Positions 21,361 through 32,435 of a stretch of DNA of 64,000 bases are shown one piece after another; the first letter of the stretch is position 1; every line of letters starts with the position of its first letter. The stretch lies in NCBI GenBank assembly GCA_018417955.1, contig JACTVC010000009.1, positions 1,452,939-1,516,938 on the forward strand. The letters run 5' to 3'. Origin of the DNA: Laccaria trichodermophora (lineage: Eukaryota; Basidiomycota; Agaricomycetes; Agaricales; Hydnangiaceae). The position numbers were made by a program, and so were the translations under genes. Below the pieces are notes generated by a model. It worked only from the letters and a program-made list of their open reading frames with translations, had not been told where the DNA came from and did not search any database.

Positions 21361-24224
21361 TTTATCATGAAACACCAAGTCAAATCTCATTCAGATAAGA
21401 TTTAAATAAAAGGCTATATATGCTAGTCAAAGTCTAAGATATCATCTAGATGTAGTTCCCCTGCCTCTGATCTGTTATCATCTTTACCCAACTCCAAATC
21501 TTCATCATCCTCAGAGTCTGATATTGAACCTCCTTGTGGTGCGGCAGGTGAAGGCTCCTTATACTTACCAGCCCATGTTGGGATGATCCCGTGTTTCTCC
21601 ATTACAGGTAACCAATATGTAGCACAACGAGCTGCCATTCGCAAACACAGAGTGGACTGCTTGTGTGCATATGCTATGAGACCACTCTGGACTGAAGGCT
21701 CAAGAGTTTGCCTTTCGTTTGCTTGTTGTAACCACCACGACGACCTCCACTCAAAAAAAGTAAGCACCCGGCGCATCTCCTCTTGAAGTATCAAGAGTTC
21801 TTCCTTCCACCGAGACATGCGTGCACGTGTCTGTGCCCACTCGGTTCGCATACTTTGATTAAACTCCTCCTCAGTCTGATTGTCCCCCCTCTCTTGAGGC
21901 AAACGCCTTACCAGCCAAATCCACGATGGCTCAAATCGGCCATTCGATGTCTTAGCGTCTTCGGGATTGTCAGGATCTCTGCCGGGGCCCCGTAGGTCAG
22001 TAGGTTTGAGCTCATTAAGCCGCTCTTTCCAAGACCCCATTGGATCGAGGGCCAATAGCGCGGTATATGCAACCCTGTAACGGTTAGCCGCACGTTGGAG
22101 CTTGATATCAAATCGGCTGTATGAGTCAAGCATCCGTGTGTTTGGCCGATTCCCCGTTCCCGACACGTTAAGTTTTTTGAACTGCCATAGACCCTGAATG
22201 ACACGTCGTAAGCGACGGATATCAGCCAAGGCATCGTCGGCCTGAGCCTCACGTAAACGACGCTCCGCGTCGACTATCTCCTTGAGTTCTGGGCGTTCAC
22301 GGGTTTCATGGGGTAACGAAGATGGAAAGTACAATGGCGTGGACTCAGGATTGGAATAATGACTACCACCATCAGTCGCATCACCCTGAACCACGGGGAG
22401 AAGAGAAGCAACATGGGGGGTGTACACAAGCTGGATGGGTCTCCAGATGACGAATTGCCGAATGAGAGAACTTCGTTTCTCCTCGAGATCTGCGAGTTGC
22501 TTGCTGGTCTTCTTTCCTTTCGTTCGGGAGAGTTCGCGTTTGAATACAAACCTGTTGAACATTAGACAACGAGAAATGACAATTCACGCGAGTACTTACT
22601 GCTGATCTTCGATGTCGAAGCCCATCGAAAAGAAGCCCATCAGTGACACTTTATGTCGAGGAACGTATCCTGCTTGCAGCTGGAGAGTCTCCTTCCGCGC
22701 TAACTCGAGACGGACATCCTGCAAGGTGGTAGCTCAAGGTAAATTAGCAATTGTTCAAATTTGTATGGGGAGCGAGGTACTTACTTTGTTCTGGTTCGTC
22801 GTATGGATTCGGTGCCTTTGGGTCACATTCCCAACGCTCGACCATCTGTACCCATCTCGCAACGGTGTCTAGCGGAAATGTCGCAGAGAACCTCTCAAAA
22901 ATTTCTGAGTGCTTTGCACTCATCAATACTGCCTCCTCGAAGCGCCTCGCAAATAGGTTACCTATATATTAATGAAGTAAATGAGATTAATGATAACAAA
23001 AGGCAACAGAATGAATCTTACAGAAGCCAACGATCTTACGGAAGTTCCAACCATTCCAGTGATCGTTCAACGTGTCGTGCCTTGCTCCCGGCCCCATCTC
23101 CCTCACACTAGGCGCAAGCGCATTAGTAGAAGACCAAGTGGTCTCTACTTCCTCTCCGCACGTCCTCCCCGCGCCTTTCGTAAAACCCAAACAGAAATCC
23201 GTCCGGCATTTCCGACCATGTCCATTGATATGCCAGCTTGGTATAGCAACCGCAACCTTTGTGTCCGGGTCGAGTTGCATGCTTTCTGGGAAATCGAGCA
23301 TGCGGCTGCGAAAATTCTTGGACCACTGACAGCCGATGTCATAGGTTATGAAAATCCAAGGGAGAACGGTCCCCACTAGCGCGAGGAAGATGATCCAATC
23401 CATATTACAGTACCTGAAGGCCGGGGAATTAGTTATTAGTTTAACGATGATCTTGGAGAGAATGAACCTACTTTTCACCTAGTTGAAGGTCACCAGCACC
23501 GTTTTTGCGTATAAGAGCATGTCGAGAACAAATTACAATGCCCACGCCGGAGACAGCGTAGCCGGGCGTGCATCGTGTCTGAGCTCTGGCAATGGCGTCA
23601 TGCTCGGACTCACATGTGTTGATCTAAGCGAGAATATTTAGGGTACAGTTTTCGAATCAGAAAGGAGAGCTCTTACTTCAGGTTGATCGACGTAGTCTGA
23701 GATGAAATTTTGATAGGCCGACTCCTCAACGAATGGGCCCCATCCCGGCATCAGCTCCACATCTTCCAATGCTCGATCCTTGCCCTTCAACTTGAAGTTC
23801 GCGTCAACGGAAATATATAAAATATAAAGAAACCTGCAAAAGATGAGAATTTTCGAAGGTAAAAAAAAAGGTCGATGTACGCGTACATAAGTGGGCCAGC
23901 CTCCCTCCAGTTTTCAGGAAGGTTTCGGCCTGGGTGCGGGCACGCAGGGCATTCTACTGTCAAGCTACCGGGTGGTGTGTTTTCGATGCCCTTCGGATCA
24001 TGACCACGGCCAGCGCGTTTGAGCGACATCAAGTTTCTCCAGATTCGGAAGACGCGGTGGATCTCCTTGTATCGATACTTGACAAAAAAGTAACCTTGTT
24101 AGCCCGAGAGAAGTGAAAAGAAGAAGAAAAAACCTACAACTGTATCAGAAAGATTCATGTTGTCCGTTTTGCACAAAAGTAGGTGATAGAAATCATAGAG
24201 ATTCCCTTTTCCTTGCAGGGTGTG

Positions 24225-25901
24225 AGGTCTTATCAGTGCCCCCCTAATTCCTGCAGGAATCCGGTCATTCCTGCGGATTCCGGTGGATTCCGGAGGAATG
24301 AAATTTAGCAGGGAGGCCTGCTATTTTCATCATTCCGGTGCCTTACCATTCCGGCGGAATTTGGGCATTCCGGAATTGACACCGGAATGTTCCGCAGGAA
24401 CGGCAGGAACGGAATGCGACGGATTCCGGTCAGTTGTTTGTTTATTTTACCTTTGTTACCAAACAAAGGCAACACGCTTTCCTTTCCTCCCACCACCAAC
24501 CATCCTCTTCCCCGCCACCTCGATTCCCTCCCTCCAACCACGTTGACAACGGCGACACGACGACAACGCCACACCACCCATCAACGGCCACGACAACGCG
24601 AACACGCTAGGTGGACGACGAGGCGACGTGGCAACAAGGCGAGGAGGTGACGTGGCAACGGAATGACGACGAACGACGACGACGACGTTGACGTCGTTCG
24701 TCACCCACATCTCACGACCCACGTAACGACTACCCACTGCCCACGAAATCACCACGGCGCCCACGAAATCACCACGAACACCCACGAAATCACCACGGCA
24801 CCCACCAAAACACCACGAACACCCACCAAAACACCATGGCACCCACGAAAACACCACGGCGCCCACGAAAACACCACGGCGCCCACGAAAACCACACGGC
24901 GCCCACGGAACGACGCCCAGCGCCCACACGCACCGCCAGCGCCCACGAAACGACGTCACAACGCAACGCAACGCCCAGCGGACACGACGCCAATGAGGAC
25001 GACGACACATGAGGACGACGACACGCGAAAACGACGACACGCGAGGACGACGACACGCGAAAACGACGACACGACGCGATGACGCGTCGACGATGTGCGC
25101 CAACGAGACCTCTCCCTCCCCCTCCCCTGCTGCTCATCACTCCTTCCTCTCCCTACTGCTCACCCACTACCCACCATCCCCTTCCCCCTCCCTTACTCCC
25201 CTCCTTTCCTGCTCACCACTCCCTCCCTCTCCCTACCCCCTTCATTCCCCACCCCCTCCCTTCATTCCCAACCCCCTTCATTCCCTACCCCCTGTCTTCA
25301 TTCCCTCATTCCCTACCTCCCCTCTCCCTCACTGCCCCTCCCTTCAGTTCTTCATTCCCCCCACTCCCCAGCACCCCTACCCCTCCACTCCTTCCCCCTC
25401 ACTCCCTCCACTCCCTCCACTTTTCCCCTCTCCCTCCACTCCTCCCCCTCCCTCTATCTAGATTCAATGTAGATAAATTCCATCATGTATTTCTAATAAA
25501 TGAGTTTAAATGAATCTTCCCTCTTTAAGTATAAATGTCCTAAGGAATCCTAAGATTAAGTTAGATGAAGATGTCCAGGATGATGAGGATAACTAAATGA
25601 CAGCAAAGGGAAGTATAAAGAAGTGTATACTAGTGTAATAGAAGTGTGCAGAAGTGTATATAGAAGTGTATATTAGTGTAAATTCACCAGATTCCAGTTC
25701 CATTCCTGAGGATTCCTGAGGATTCCTGAGGATTCCTGTGGATTCCTGTCCCATTCCTGTGGATTCCTGTCCCATTCCTGTGGATTCCTGTCCCATTCCT
25801 GTGGATTCCTGTCCCATTCCTGAGGATTCCTGAGGATTCCTGAGGATTCCTGAGGATTCCTGAGGATTCCTGCAGGAATGGGTGGGGCACTATAAAGTAC
25901 T
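24225..25901. mobile_element. Non-autonomous DNA element, 1677 bp, 10-bp duplication
   Basis: Flanked by an exact 10-bp duplication GCAGGGTGTG (24215-24224, 25902-25911). The ends are inverted repeats of about 35 bp: AGGTCTTATCAGTGCCCCCC on the left and AGTACTTTATAGTGCCCCAC as the reverse complement of the right. Both then run into ATTCCTGCAGGAAT. The subterminal zones are GGATTCC repeats (24240-24430 and 25690-25880). The interior is low-complexity (CCCACGAAAACACCACG-like units at 24740-24990, C/T-rich at 25100-25450) and encodes nothing convincing. A 9-10-bp duplication with long inverted repeats would fit a MULE-type element, but there is no transposase to confirm it. Confidence 0.85.
24740..25460. 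repeat. Low-complexity interior of the 1.68-kb element
   Basis: 24740-24920 is a tandem array of about 17-34-bp units (CACCACGGCGCCCACGAAAA). 25005-25085 is ACGACGACAC repeats. 25100-25460 is almost pure C/T with CCCTCCCTT strings. The frames across it are compositional. Confidence 0.85.
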
Positions 25902-26889
25902 GCAGGGTGTGTTCATGAAATGTCTCAAGACAGTCGAACGTGAAGACGGTGTTCGGTCTCGAGTTTGTAGCCGGAAACCAGCCTTGCCTTAAGAGTTGCG
26001 TTCTTCGGTCGATTATATTGTCGCTCGGGCAGTCGCAGTAATCTATATTCACGGCATGGACACCCGACGTATCGAATACCATGAATCCGGGAGGCCCAGC
26101 GGATGGGCATGGGCAGGCGCATCCCCCGTGTCCAAGTTGTACACGGAGACCGAGACTTTTGAGGGAAATCTTGTCGAAAAAGTGACCAGTCCAACGCTAT
26201 CAAATGAAGCTGTATTAATGTTACCATTCTCAATAGGACTTACAAAAAACTTACTTCTATTCGGTGCAGCGGAGTATCCTGGTGTGCCTTCACAACACAG
26301 GTCTGACAACGAAGCCGACCTCCGCCCGAACAATCTTTACACCTGAAAATGCCGTGTTCAGCGTTGCACGCGTAGCAGCCGTGTTGTTCTAGGTAGTCTC
26401 CGAGTCCATCATGGCGTAAGATCTCGTCAAGAGTGGTCTCTCGAAGCGAGAGCCACTCGAGGAGCTTTGACTAAGTGAATTACAGTCAGTCAAGGGAGTC
26501 ATAGTTGCAAGGAATCACGTAAGTACCTTAGTTTTGTTGTCTCTCTTTCGTTTGGGTTTGGGCCCAACTTCCGATTGCGTGTCAAAGGGTGCCGCCCAGG
26601 AAGCATCTTCGGACGGGTCAGCTGTGCTTGATGTGGCTGGGGGGCTTGATTGGGTGGCGGGGTGGCTCCTATCCTTGTGCTTGCCCACCAGACGACCTTT
26701 GGCGCCAAAGGCAAGTGTCGTGATGCGTGAGCTGGTCGACGTCGACGACGAGATAGATGGTGACCGTGAAGTGCTTTGAGCCGCTGGGGCACGAGCGAGC
26801 CGGAATCCTGCAGTAGATTTGCGAGCTCGTTTGCCAGTTACTTGGGTGTGGGTGTCGTCCTTCAATGTGCTCAGTGTGCGCTTCGACAT

Positions 26890-27863
26890 GAGGAGGAAGG
26901 CACGTGACAGACGGCATTTCTCGCCCAAGTCCTTACAAAAAGTGATGCTAACTCTGAGTACCTTCATGCATGTTAGTATCAAGACTTATAGTATATAGAA
27001 TCTATGTTGTACTGTCTTGGCCCGTCTCATCTCGAAGTTTGAAGTTTTCTACCTTTCGGCGATCTTTAGAATTTACACTACTTACACTTCAAGCTTCAAC
27101 TTCAAGTTGGCTTCAACCTTGCTGCCCATCGCAAATTGGCACAGTCGAGTCTGCTAACTTGTGACAGAGAAAGGATATCATAAGGTCTGACTGTATCTAC
27201 GAAGTCCGAATTCATTTTGTTAGCGAGTCTGCAATTAGAACTTAGATTACGGTACCCGGAGTGAAGATCTTCAAGTAGTAAACAGGCTGATTCCTCACTC
27301 ACAGCAAAGCTTCGAGTTCACATGAAATCGAATAGGCTATTACTCAATTCAAGCTTAGAAAATATATCTTATGGATTGCCATTCAACGTTCACTTATACT
27401 AGAGACTCGTAGTACGGAGCACTGGTAGTTTACTACTACTTACTTTGAAGTTGTTCTGATTAGATCCAGACGACTGTTCTCCAAGTTTCGGATGGTTTGA
27501 CTTGCACAAACGCAACAATTCCTTCCATCGGTGTCTGGTCCCTTCTGGCGATACAAACGATTTCCCTTTTGGCGAGACATTGAAAGTTCCTTTGGCAGTG
27601 CGTTCGCAATAATTCCTTCATCGGGTTTGTGCAAATGCGATGGCTTCATCGGCTTCTAGTCCCTTCTGGCTAGATATTGGGAAAATATTTCTACGTCTCA
27701 AGTAAGTACTTACTTCAAGACGTCCTATGATGATGCAAGCGAGCTCAGCGTCACACATTCCGCATATGCTCAAATTTTGGTAAAGAACAATGTAGACGAA
27801 CACGTATATCAACATTTACACGGCATACGACTACAGGCATAATTGACTGACACTAGCTCGGCA
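26890..27863. other. Spacer between KDZ-2 transposase and its small gene
   Basis: No gene recognised. A weak direct repeat (AATTCCTTC, ATCGG, then GTCCCTTCTGGC) is seen at 27516-27550 and 27608-27672. It should contain the transposase promoter and leader. Confidence 0.4.
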
Positions 27864-28633
27864 CTACATACAGGCACTAGAAAGGGGACCGTAAATGTAT
27901 TCGTCCCCAGGGTCTCTCACTGCCTTCACCTGTCCTGCCGCCTTGGCTGCGTAGTAGTCGGTGGCAGCGTCATCGTAAGACGAGAACCCAGTATAGAGTG
28001 AGCCAGGAACTCCGATAACCAAAGGATGGACAGTAGACCTACATCTCTATATGAGGACGTGCTTGAAAAAAGTTATTATGTTTACTGACCATGAATTAAA
28101 AACCCCGCAACGCTTCCCGACGATAACGGCGTAGTACCTGGTTTTACCACGACGGCGAGGTGTTGAGGGTATGACAGAGGCTGGGATGAAAGGCGCAGTG
28201 GGAGGCTGAGCTGGATTACTTGTTGAAAGGCCATCGAAAGTATCGGCCAATGCGTCGACGGCTGGATCACGTCCATCCATGATGTTGGCTGGATTGCGTC
28301 CGTCCATGGTGCTGGAAGTCATCGTTGCAACCTCAGTGACATGGGGGGCAGGTGGAATCGGGTTTAAGCGGATAATGTTTGCCAACCATTCCGCGTTGGG
28401 TGTTCTAACGTTTACGGAGCCTGGAGTGGATACATTGGTTGACGGCGTAGGGGGTGCTACTCTTGAAGTAGGTTGAAGGGTCGTCGAAGCAGCCTGGCTA
28501 CCCCCAGAAGTGAGGGCCGAGTGCTTTGGGCGGGTGGCATAGTTGATTGGTGGTGGTGGTCCTAGGAATAGATAGAGTGAGTCATGACAAAACGAAGAAT
28601 ACTGGCGAGTCGTGACTTACCTCTCGGGAGCAT
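27864..28633 (-). CDS. KDZ-associated small protein with RNase H1 N-terminal-like domain (copy 2)
   Basis: Exon 1 encodes MLPR (28633 downward), with a donor GTAAGT and an acceptor before PPPPINYATRPK (from about 28562). The middle is Pro/Ser/Thr-rich. The C-terminal ~70 residues read RYYAVIVGKRCGVFNSW, then an intron, then STVHPLVIGVPGSLYTGF, DDAATDYYAAKAAGQV and PGDEYIYGPLS, stop at 27864-27866. This is the strand-strand-helix pattern of the RNase H1 N-terminal/viroplasmin-like domain (YYAVxxGxxxGxFxxW ... GxxGxxYxGF ... AxxYxxA). Family members bind RNA/DNA hybrid or dsRNA. No catalytic RNase H domain follows. It is better preserved than copy 1. A role as a hybrid- or DNA-binding accessory of the transposon is inference. 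Confidence 0.7.
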
Positions 28634-28862
28634 GGAGGCAGCAAGAGGCAGGTTTGACGGTCTCTTGGGGGCTAAGCAGATTTATAAGTAACCAAGGGGT
28701 CTTCGGCAGATAGCGTTCATAAAACAGAATGTGACAAAAATTTTTGGGGATGAGCCGATTTACATAAAATAAAATCAAACACTTCGCTTGCCACATTCCA
28801 TTGGGGCATTCCTTCCTTGTTCGTCAATTGATACACCCTCGTGCCCATACGCATCCTCTGAA

Positions 28863-31467
28863 ATGACACGGCGCAAGTGGACGTCAGCGGACCAGGAGGA
28901 TTGGCTGAAGTCACGCCTAGCAGACTTCAGCGATGCCCAGGTGAACAAAACCACTTCGAAAGAGTTCTTCCCTACAATCTTCAAAGACTGGAGGAACACG
29001 TGGCCTACCCCGACCCCCACTCCGGAGGAGGTAGCAAAAGCCGGAAATGCCGAGAAAGCTACACAGAAGAAAAGGGCTGAGGAAGATGCTGTACGTCGAT
29101 CATTTTATTGTTTACATGCAGAAGATAGACTCACCCTGTTATCAGCGCATTAGAGCTTGGTTCCACAACCACACCAGAGGAGCGACATCCGGAAATGGGG
29201 CGCGGGGGCTTCTTAAAATGAAAGGAAAACAGAAGTCCCTCCAAGAATGGCAGGTCTATCACGTAATGACCTACAAAAGTCAGTGGAAGGCGGTCGTCGA
29301 CAAAGAATGGGAGAACTTCAAGAGCGCATGGGAAACAAAGCACCCCGGCAAAGAGCCCACTGAAACCCGCTTCACCTTCATGGCTTCGTTCATGAGACAA
29401 AAGTACCAAGAAGAAACCAAGGAGGTTCGGAGCAATGTTCGAAAACGCCAGGAAGAGTTGAAGGTGGCGCTCGAAGCTGAGGGAGAGGACAAAAATCGCG
29501 CGTACCAAAGGTATGCAGAGTTAGTCATCTATTACCAAATAATAACTCACTGTTCTGTAGTGCGATCAATCGTCTGCCTCGCACGCTTGCCGTATGGGGA
29601 GAGTCCGTTGCTAAACAGACTGGTTGGAACATATCGTTCCTCGTGGGCGGGCCTGCACCGAATGAGAATGGGAAGATAATGTCTTATATGTATGTTACCG
29701 TTTACCCGGTCCCAACATATGTCACTGATGAGTATACACAAAGATTTCATTGCGGCAAATCACCAGAAGGCCAAGATTTCGAAGGCTTTCTGGGGGAGGA
29801 AGGGTATGACGAGCATATCATCACGCCCTTTGATGATTTCCTTCATGAATCGTTTCGTAAGCATGTCAGTTGCGAGATAAGAGCAGGTTTCACTAATTCA
29901 ACGAACCGTTTAGCTCCCGAAGTCTGCAGTAGCCGTAGTCTAGGGTCCAAGGCCAACACGCCCGAGGCAGAGGAGAAGGATGAGGACGAGATCATCAAAC
30001 CAGCTGATGGAGATGGCATGTCAGCAAAGCGTACTACAAAGCGCACCGAGTCGGGTATGAGTGAGTATGAACTTACTCGAGAGGCCAATATCGCGAGAAA
30101 CAAAGAGCTCCTTCGTGAGCTGGGCTTGGAGTTTGGCCTGGGCGGTGAGACAGAACAAGAGACCGTGAAGAAAGGGAAGAAGGCGAGGAAAGAGAAACGG
30201 GTGGGGGAGGATGCGATGGCGTTGGTCAGAACCACCGAACCAAGGTAAACAGCCCTTCACGTGTCCGTACCCAATCTGATCATTCAATCAGCACATCCAC
30301 ATTCACACCTACGACCGCCACGAATGCAGAGAAGATGGCCACTGATGGACCCATCGGCAATCCTGTAGTCAAGGACGTGGTTTCTGTCACAGCTTTATCG
30401 ACAGAGGAGACGGACGTCTCTCTCACTTCTTCTTCGTTGACTACATCTGTGATTCCCCAATCCCAGACCTTTCTGTCACCTGAATCCAACGTCTCTGTCA
30501 ATGACAAGCCAGCAGCACAGGAATCTCCTGAAGGCCCCGAATTGACTACTTCGCCGGCTAGAGCTGTATCCGTCCCAGCGCCATCACCTGACACCTCGTC
30601 GCAACAGCCGTCGCCTGTCAATTCATTTCTTAAATCTTCGACTGCGATCACGCCACTACCATCCACCCTCACGACAAATGGTTCAGGTCCCATGGATATC
30701 GACCCACGCGGCTCAGCAACTCAACCAACCTCGAACCAGGATCCCATGCAAGTTGACAACGAGAAAGGGGAGGAGACACATGGCTCGTCTTCCGCTGACG
30801 TGGCCCTAGTCGCTGCGCCTGCTTGGCTCACCACGCTTAACATGGATACATATCTTCTAGAGTGTTCCGACGAGAAGGCGTGGCAAGCATTGGTCCAATC
30901 GTTTTACAGATTTGAGGAGGTGAATACAACAAGTGGGGTATGTTGCTAGACTTGTATCACCAATTCTCTTACTGATTCTACCCCCCCTAGAAACTACCAA
31001 CAACTTCACGCCCTGACGAGGTTGCAGCTTGGATCAAGAGCAAGAAGAAGACCTCGCCGCCTGACGTTGATGCCGATGGATTTGGGTCTGCCTTTATGGC
31101 ATGGTGGATCGCCCTCCAACCCGAGTGGAGGATTGCCGATGACGGATCTTTCAAGTATGATACACCTGTGGATGAGGATTGGCGTGTACTCCACAAAGGT
31201 GGAAAGGCCGGGCTCTATACCGTCGTTGTGGCACTTTCGTGGTGGCTACGGGCGCTGACTCCTGATATTCCATCATTCCGTGTGTGGACGGCCGTACGTG
31301 ACGTTCGGTGGGTGATCGACCAGATCTCTACAAAGCTCTGCAGCCCAGCTACGAAAAAACGACCTTTGGAGGATATTGGACAAGCTGGGAAGGCAAAAAG
31401 GTGTGTGCATTCAGTTTTGTACCAGATATATGTTAACCTGTCCTATTCAAGGGGCCGTAATGCATAG
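28863..31467 (+). CDS. KDZ-associated MTRRKW protein (copy 2), unknown function
   Basis: Start ATG 28863 (MTRRKWTSADQEDWLKSRL). The exon structure matches copy 1: an intron after 29091 ending before IRAWFHNHTRG (from about 29149), others near 29514-29560, 29690-29755 and 29857-29913, one at 30245-30291, one at 30939-30990, and a last short exon ending GRNA at 31467. Residues conserved with copy 1 include WFHNHTRG.TSG, LQEWQVY..MTY, TRFTFMASFMRQKYQEET, MSEYELTREANIARNKELL, the Pro/Ser/Thr linker, WLTTLNMDTYLLECSDEKAWQ and FMAWWIALQPEWR. No stop interrupts the joined frame. I do not recognise the family. Divergent arrangement with the small gene (about 230 bp apart) suggests a shared promoter. 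Confidence 0.8.
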
Positions 31468-31629
31468 TGGCACTATTTACGTAGACACAAAGCACCATTG
31501 AGTATATCTTAGTATTGCTATTAGTCAGTTTGCAGCCTGCATTCATGCTGGCCGTGAATGCTTTCAATACAAAACCGTTTGCTGTGGACAGCGCCATGTG
31601 TTGACATCTGTCTTATATAAGCAGGCTCC

Positions 31630-32330
31630 CAATGAAATTGAATATTTACAATGGAATGAAGTATCTATTGAAATCGCCCAGGCATCCATATGAAACTTCT
31701 AATGAGATATCCAAGGGAATAAAATGAAATATCTATTGAAATCGCCCAGATATCCATAGATATGAAATATCCTGGAGGATGGAACTATTGAAATTGCCCA
31801 GGCATCCATATGAAAATTCCAATGAAATATCCTGGGGGATGATATGAAATACCTATTGAAATTGCCCAGGCATCCATATGAAAATCCCAATGAAATATCC
31901 TGGGGGATGATATGAAATATCTATTGAAATTGCCCAGGCATCCATATGAAAATCCCAATGAAATATCCTGGGGGATGATATGAAATATCTATTGAAATTG
32001 CCCAGGCATCCATATGAAAATCCCAATGAAATATCCTGGGGGATGATATGAAATATCTATTGAAATTGCCCAGGCATCCATATGAAAATCCCAATGAAAT
32101 ATCCTGGAGGATGATATGAAATATCTATTGAAATTGCTCAGGCATCCATATGAAAATCCCAATGAAATATCCTGGAGGATGATATGAAATATCTATTGAA
32201 ATTGCCCAGGCATCCATATGAAATATCTATTGAAATCGCCCAGTTATCCATCATACCATATTAATGAGATAAACTAGACCCTCTAATGAAAATTCTCAAT
32301 GAAATGCACAGGGAACTTAATGAATGACAA
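31630..32330. repeat. Right subterminal minisatellite of KDZ-2, ~65-bp units
   Basis: About ten units of the form GATATGAAATATCTATTGAA, ATTGCCCAGGCATCCATATG, AAAATCCCAATGAAATATCC, TGGGGGAT. It is inverted relative to 20700-21360 (the reverse complement gives GGATATTTCATT and CATATGGATGCCTGG). Confidence 0.93.
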
Positions 32331-32435
32331 TGCTAGGCAAAATGAATGAGACATCTCATTAAACCTCTAGGCACTGAGGATATCGCACTCCAGGCATATG
32401 TCTGATTTTTATCATAAGATTAGTTACCACTAGTG

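Larger units (their letters stand above)
21423..26889 (-). pseudogene. KDZ transposase with CxC2 cluster (copy 2), interrupted
   Basis: Starts MSKRT at 26889. The intron positions match copy 1 (for example after HRIE at the CxC2 cluster, and before YRYKEIHR). CxC2 motifs are visible (YCDCPSDN, the Cys-rich region at 26300-26400), as is the KDZ core (PACPHPGRNLPENW, VDANFKLKGKD, TYDIGCQWSKN, GAGRTCGEEVETTWSS, REMGPGARHDTL). The last exon (22556-21423) closely parallels copy 1 (QFKKLNVSGTGNRPNTRML, MSRWKEELLILQEEMRRVL). A 1677-bp insertion at 24225-25901 breaks the codons for HTLQ|GKGN, so the gene is dead unless the insert is removed. Outside the insert I saw no stop or frameshift. Confidence 0.9.
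20627..32435. mobile_element. KDZ DNA transposon, copy 2 (~11.8 kb)
   Basis: Same gene order and orientation as KDZ-1. Ends: GATGGGTGGTAACCACTTAT on the left; the reverse complement of the right begins CACTAGTGGTAACTAATCTT. Both continue with ATGATAAAAA, CAGACAT and TGCCTGGA. Target duplication GAAGAAC (7 bp exact) lies at 20620-20626 and 32436-32442, in gypsy protease codons, so this is a genuine insertion. Minisatellites lie inverted at each end (20700-21360, 31630-32330) with a different unit from KDZ-1. Sequence divergence from KDZ-1 is high, so these are different KDZ families rather than sister copies. Confidence 0.88.

Noticed and set aside
24283..25513. Thr/Arg/His-rich and Pro/Ser-rich frames inside the 1.68-kb element
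   Set aside because: Composition-driven frames in simple repeats on both strands.
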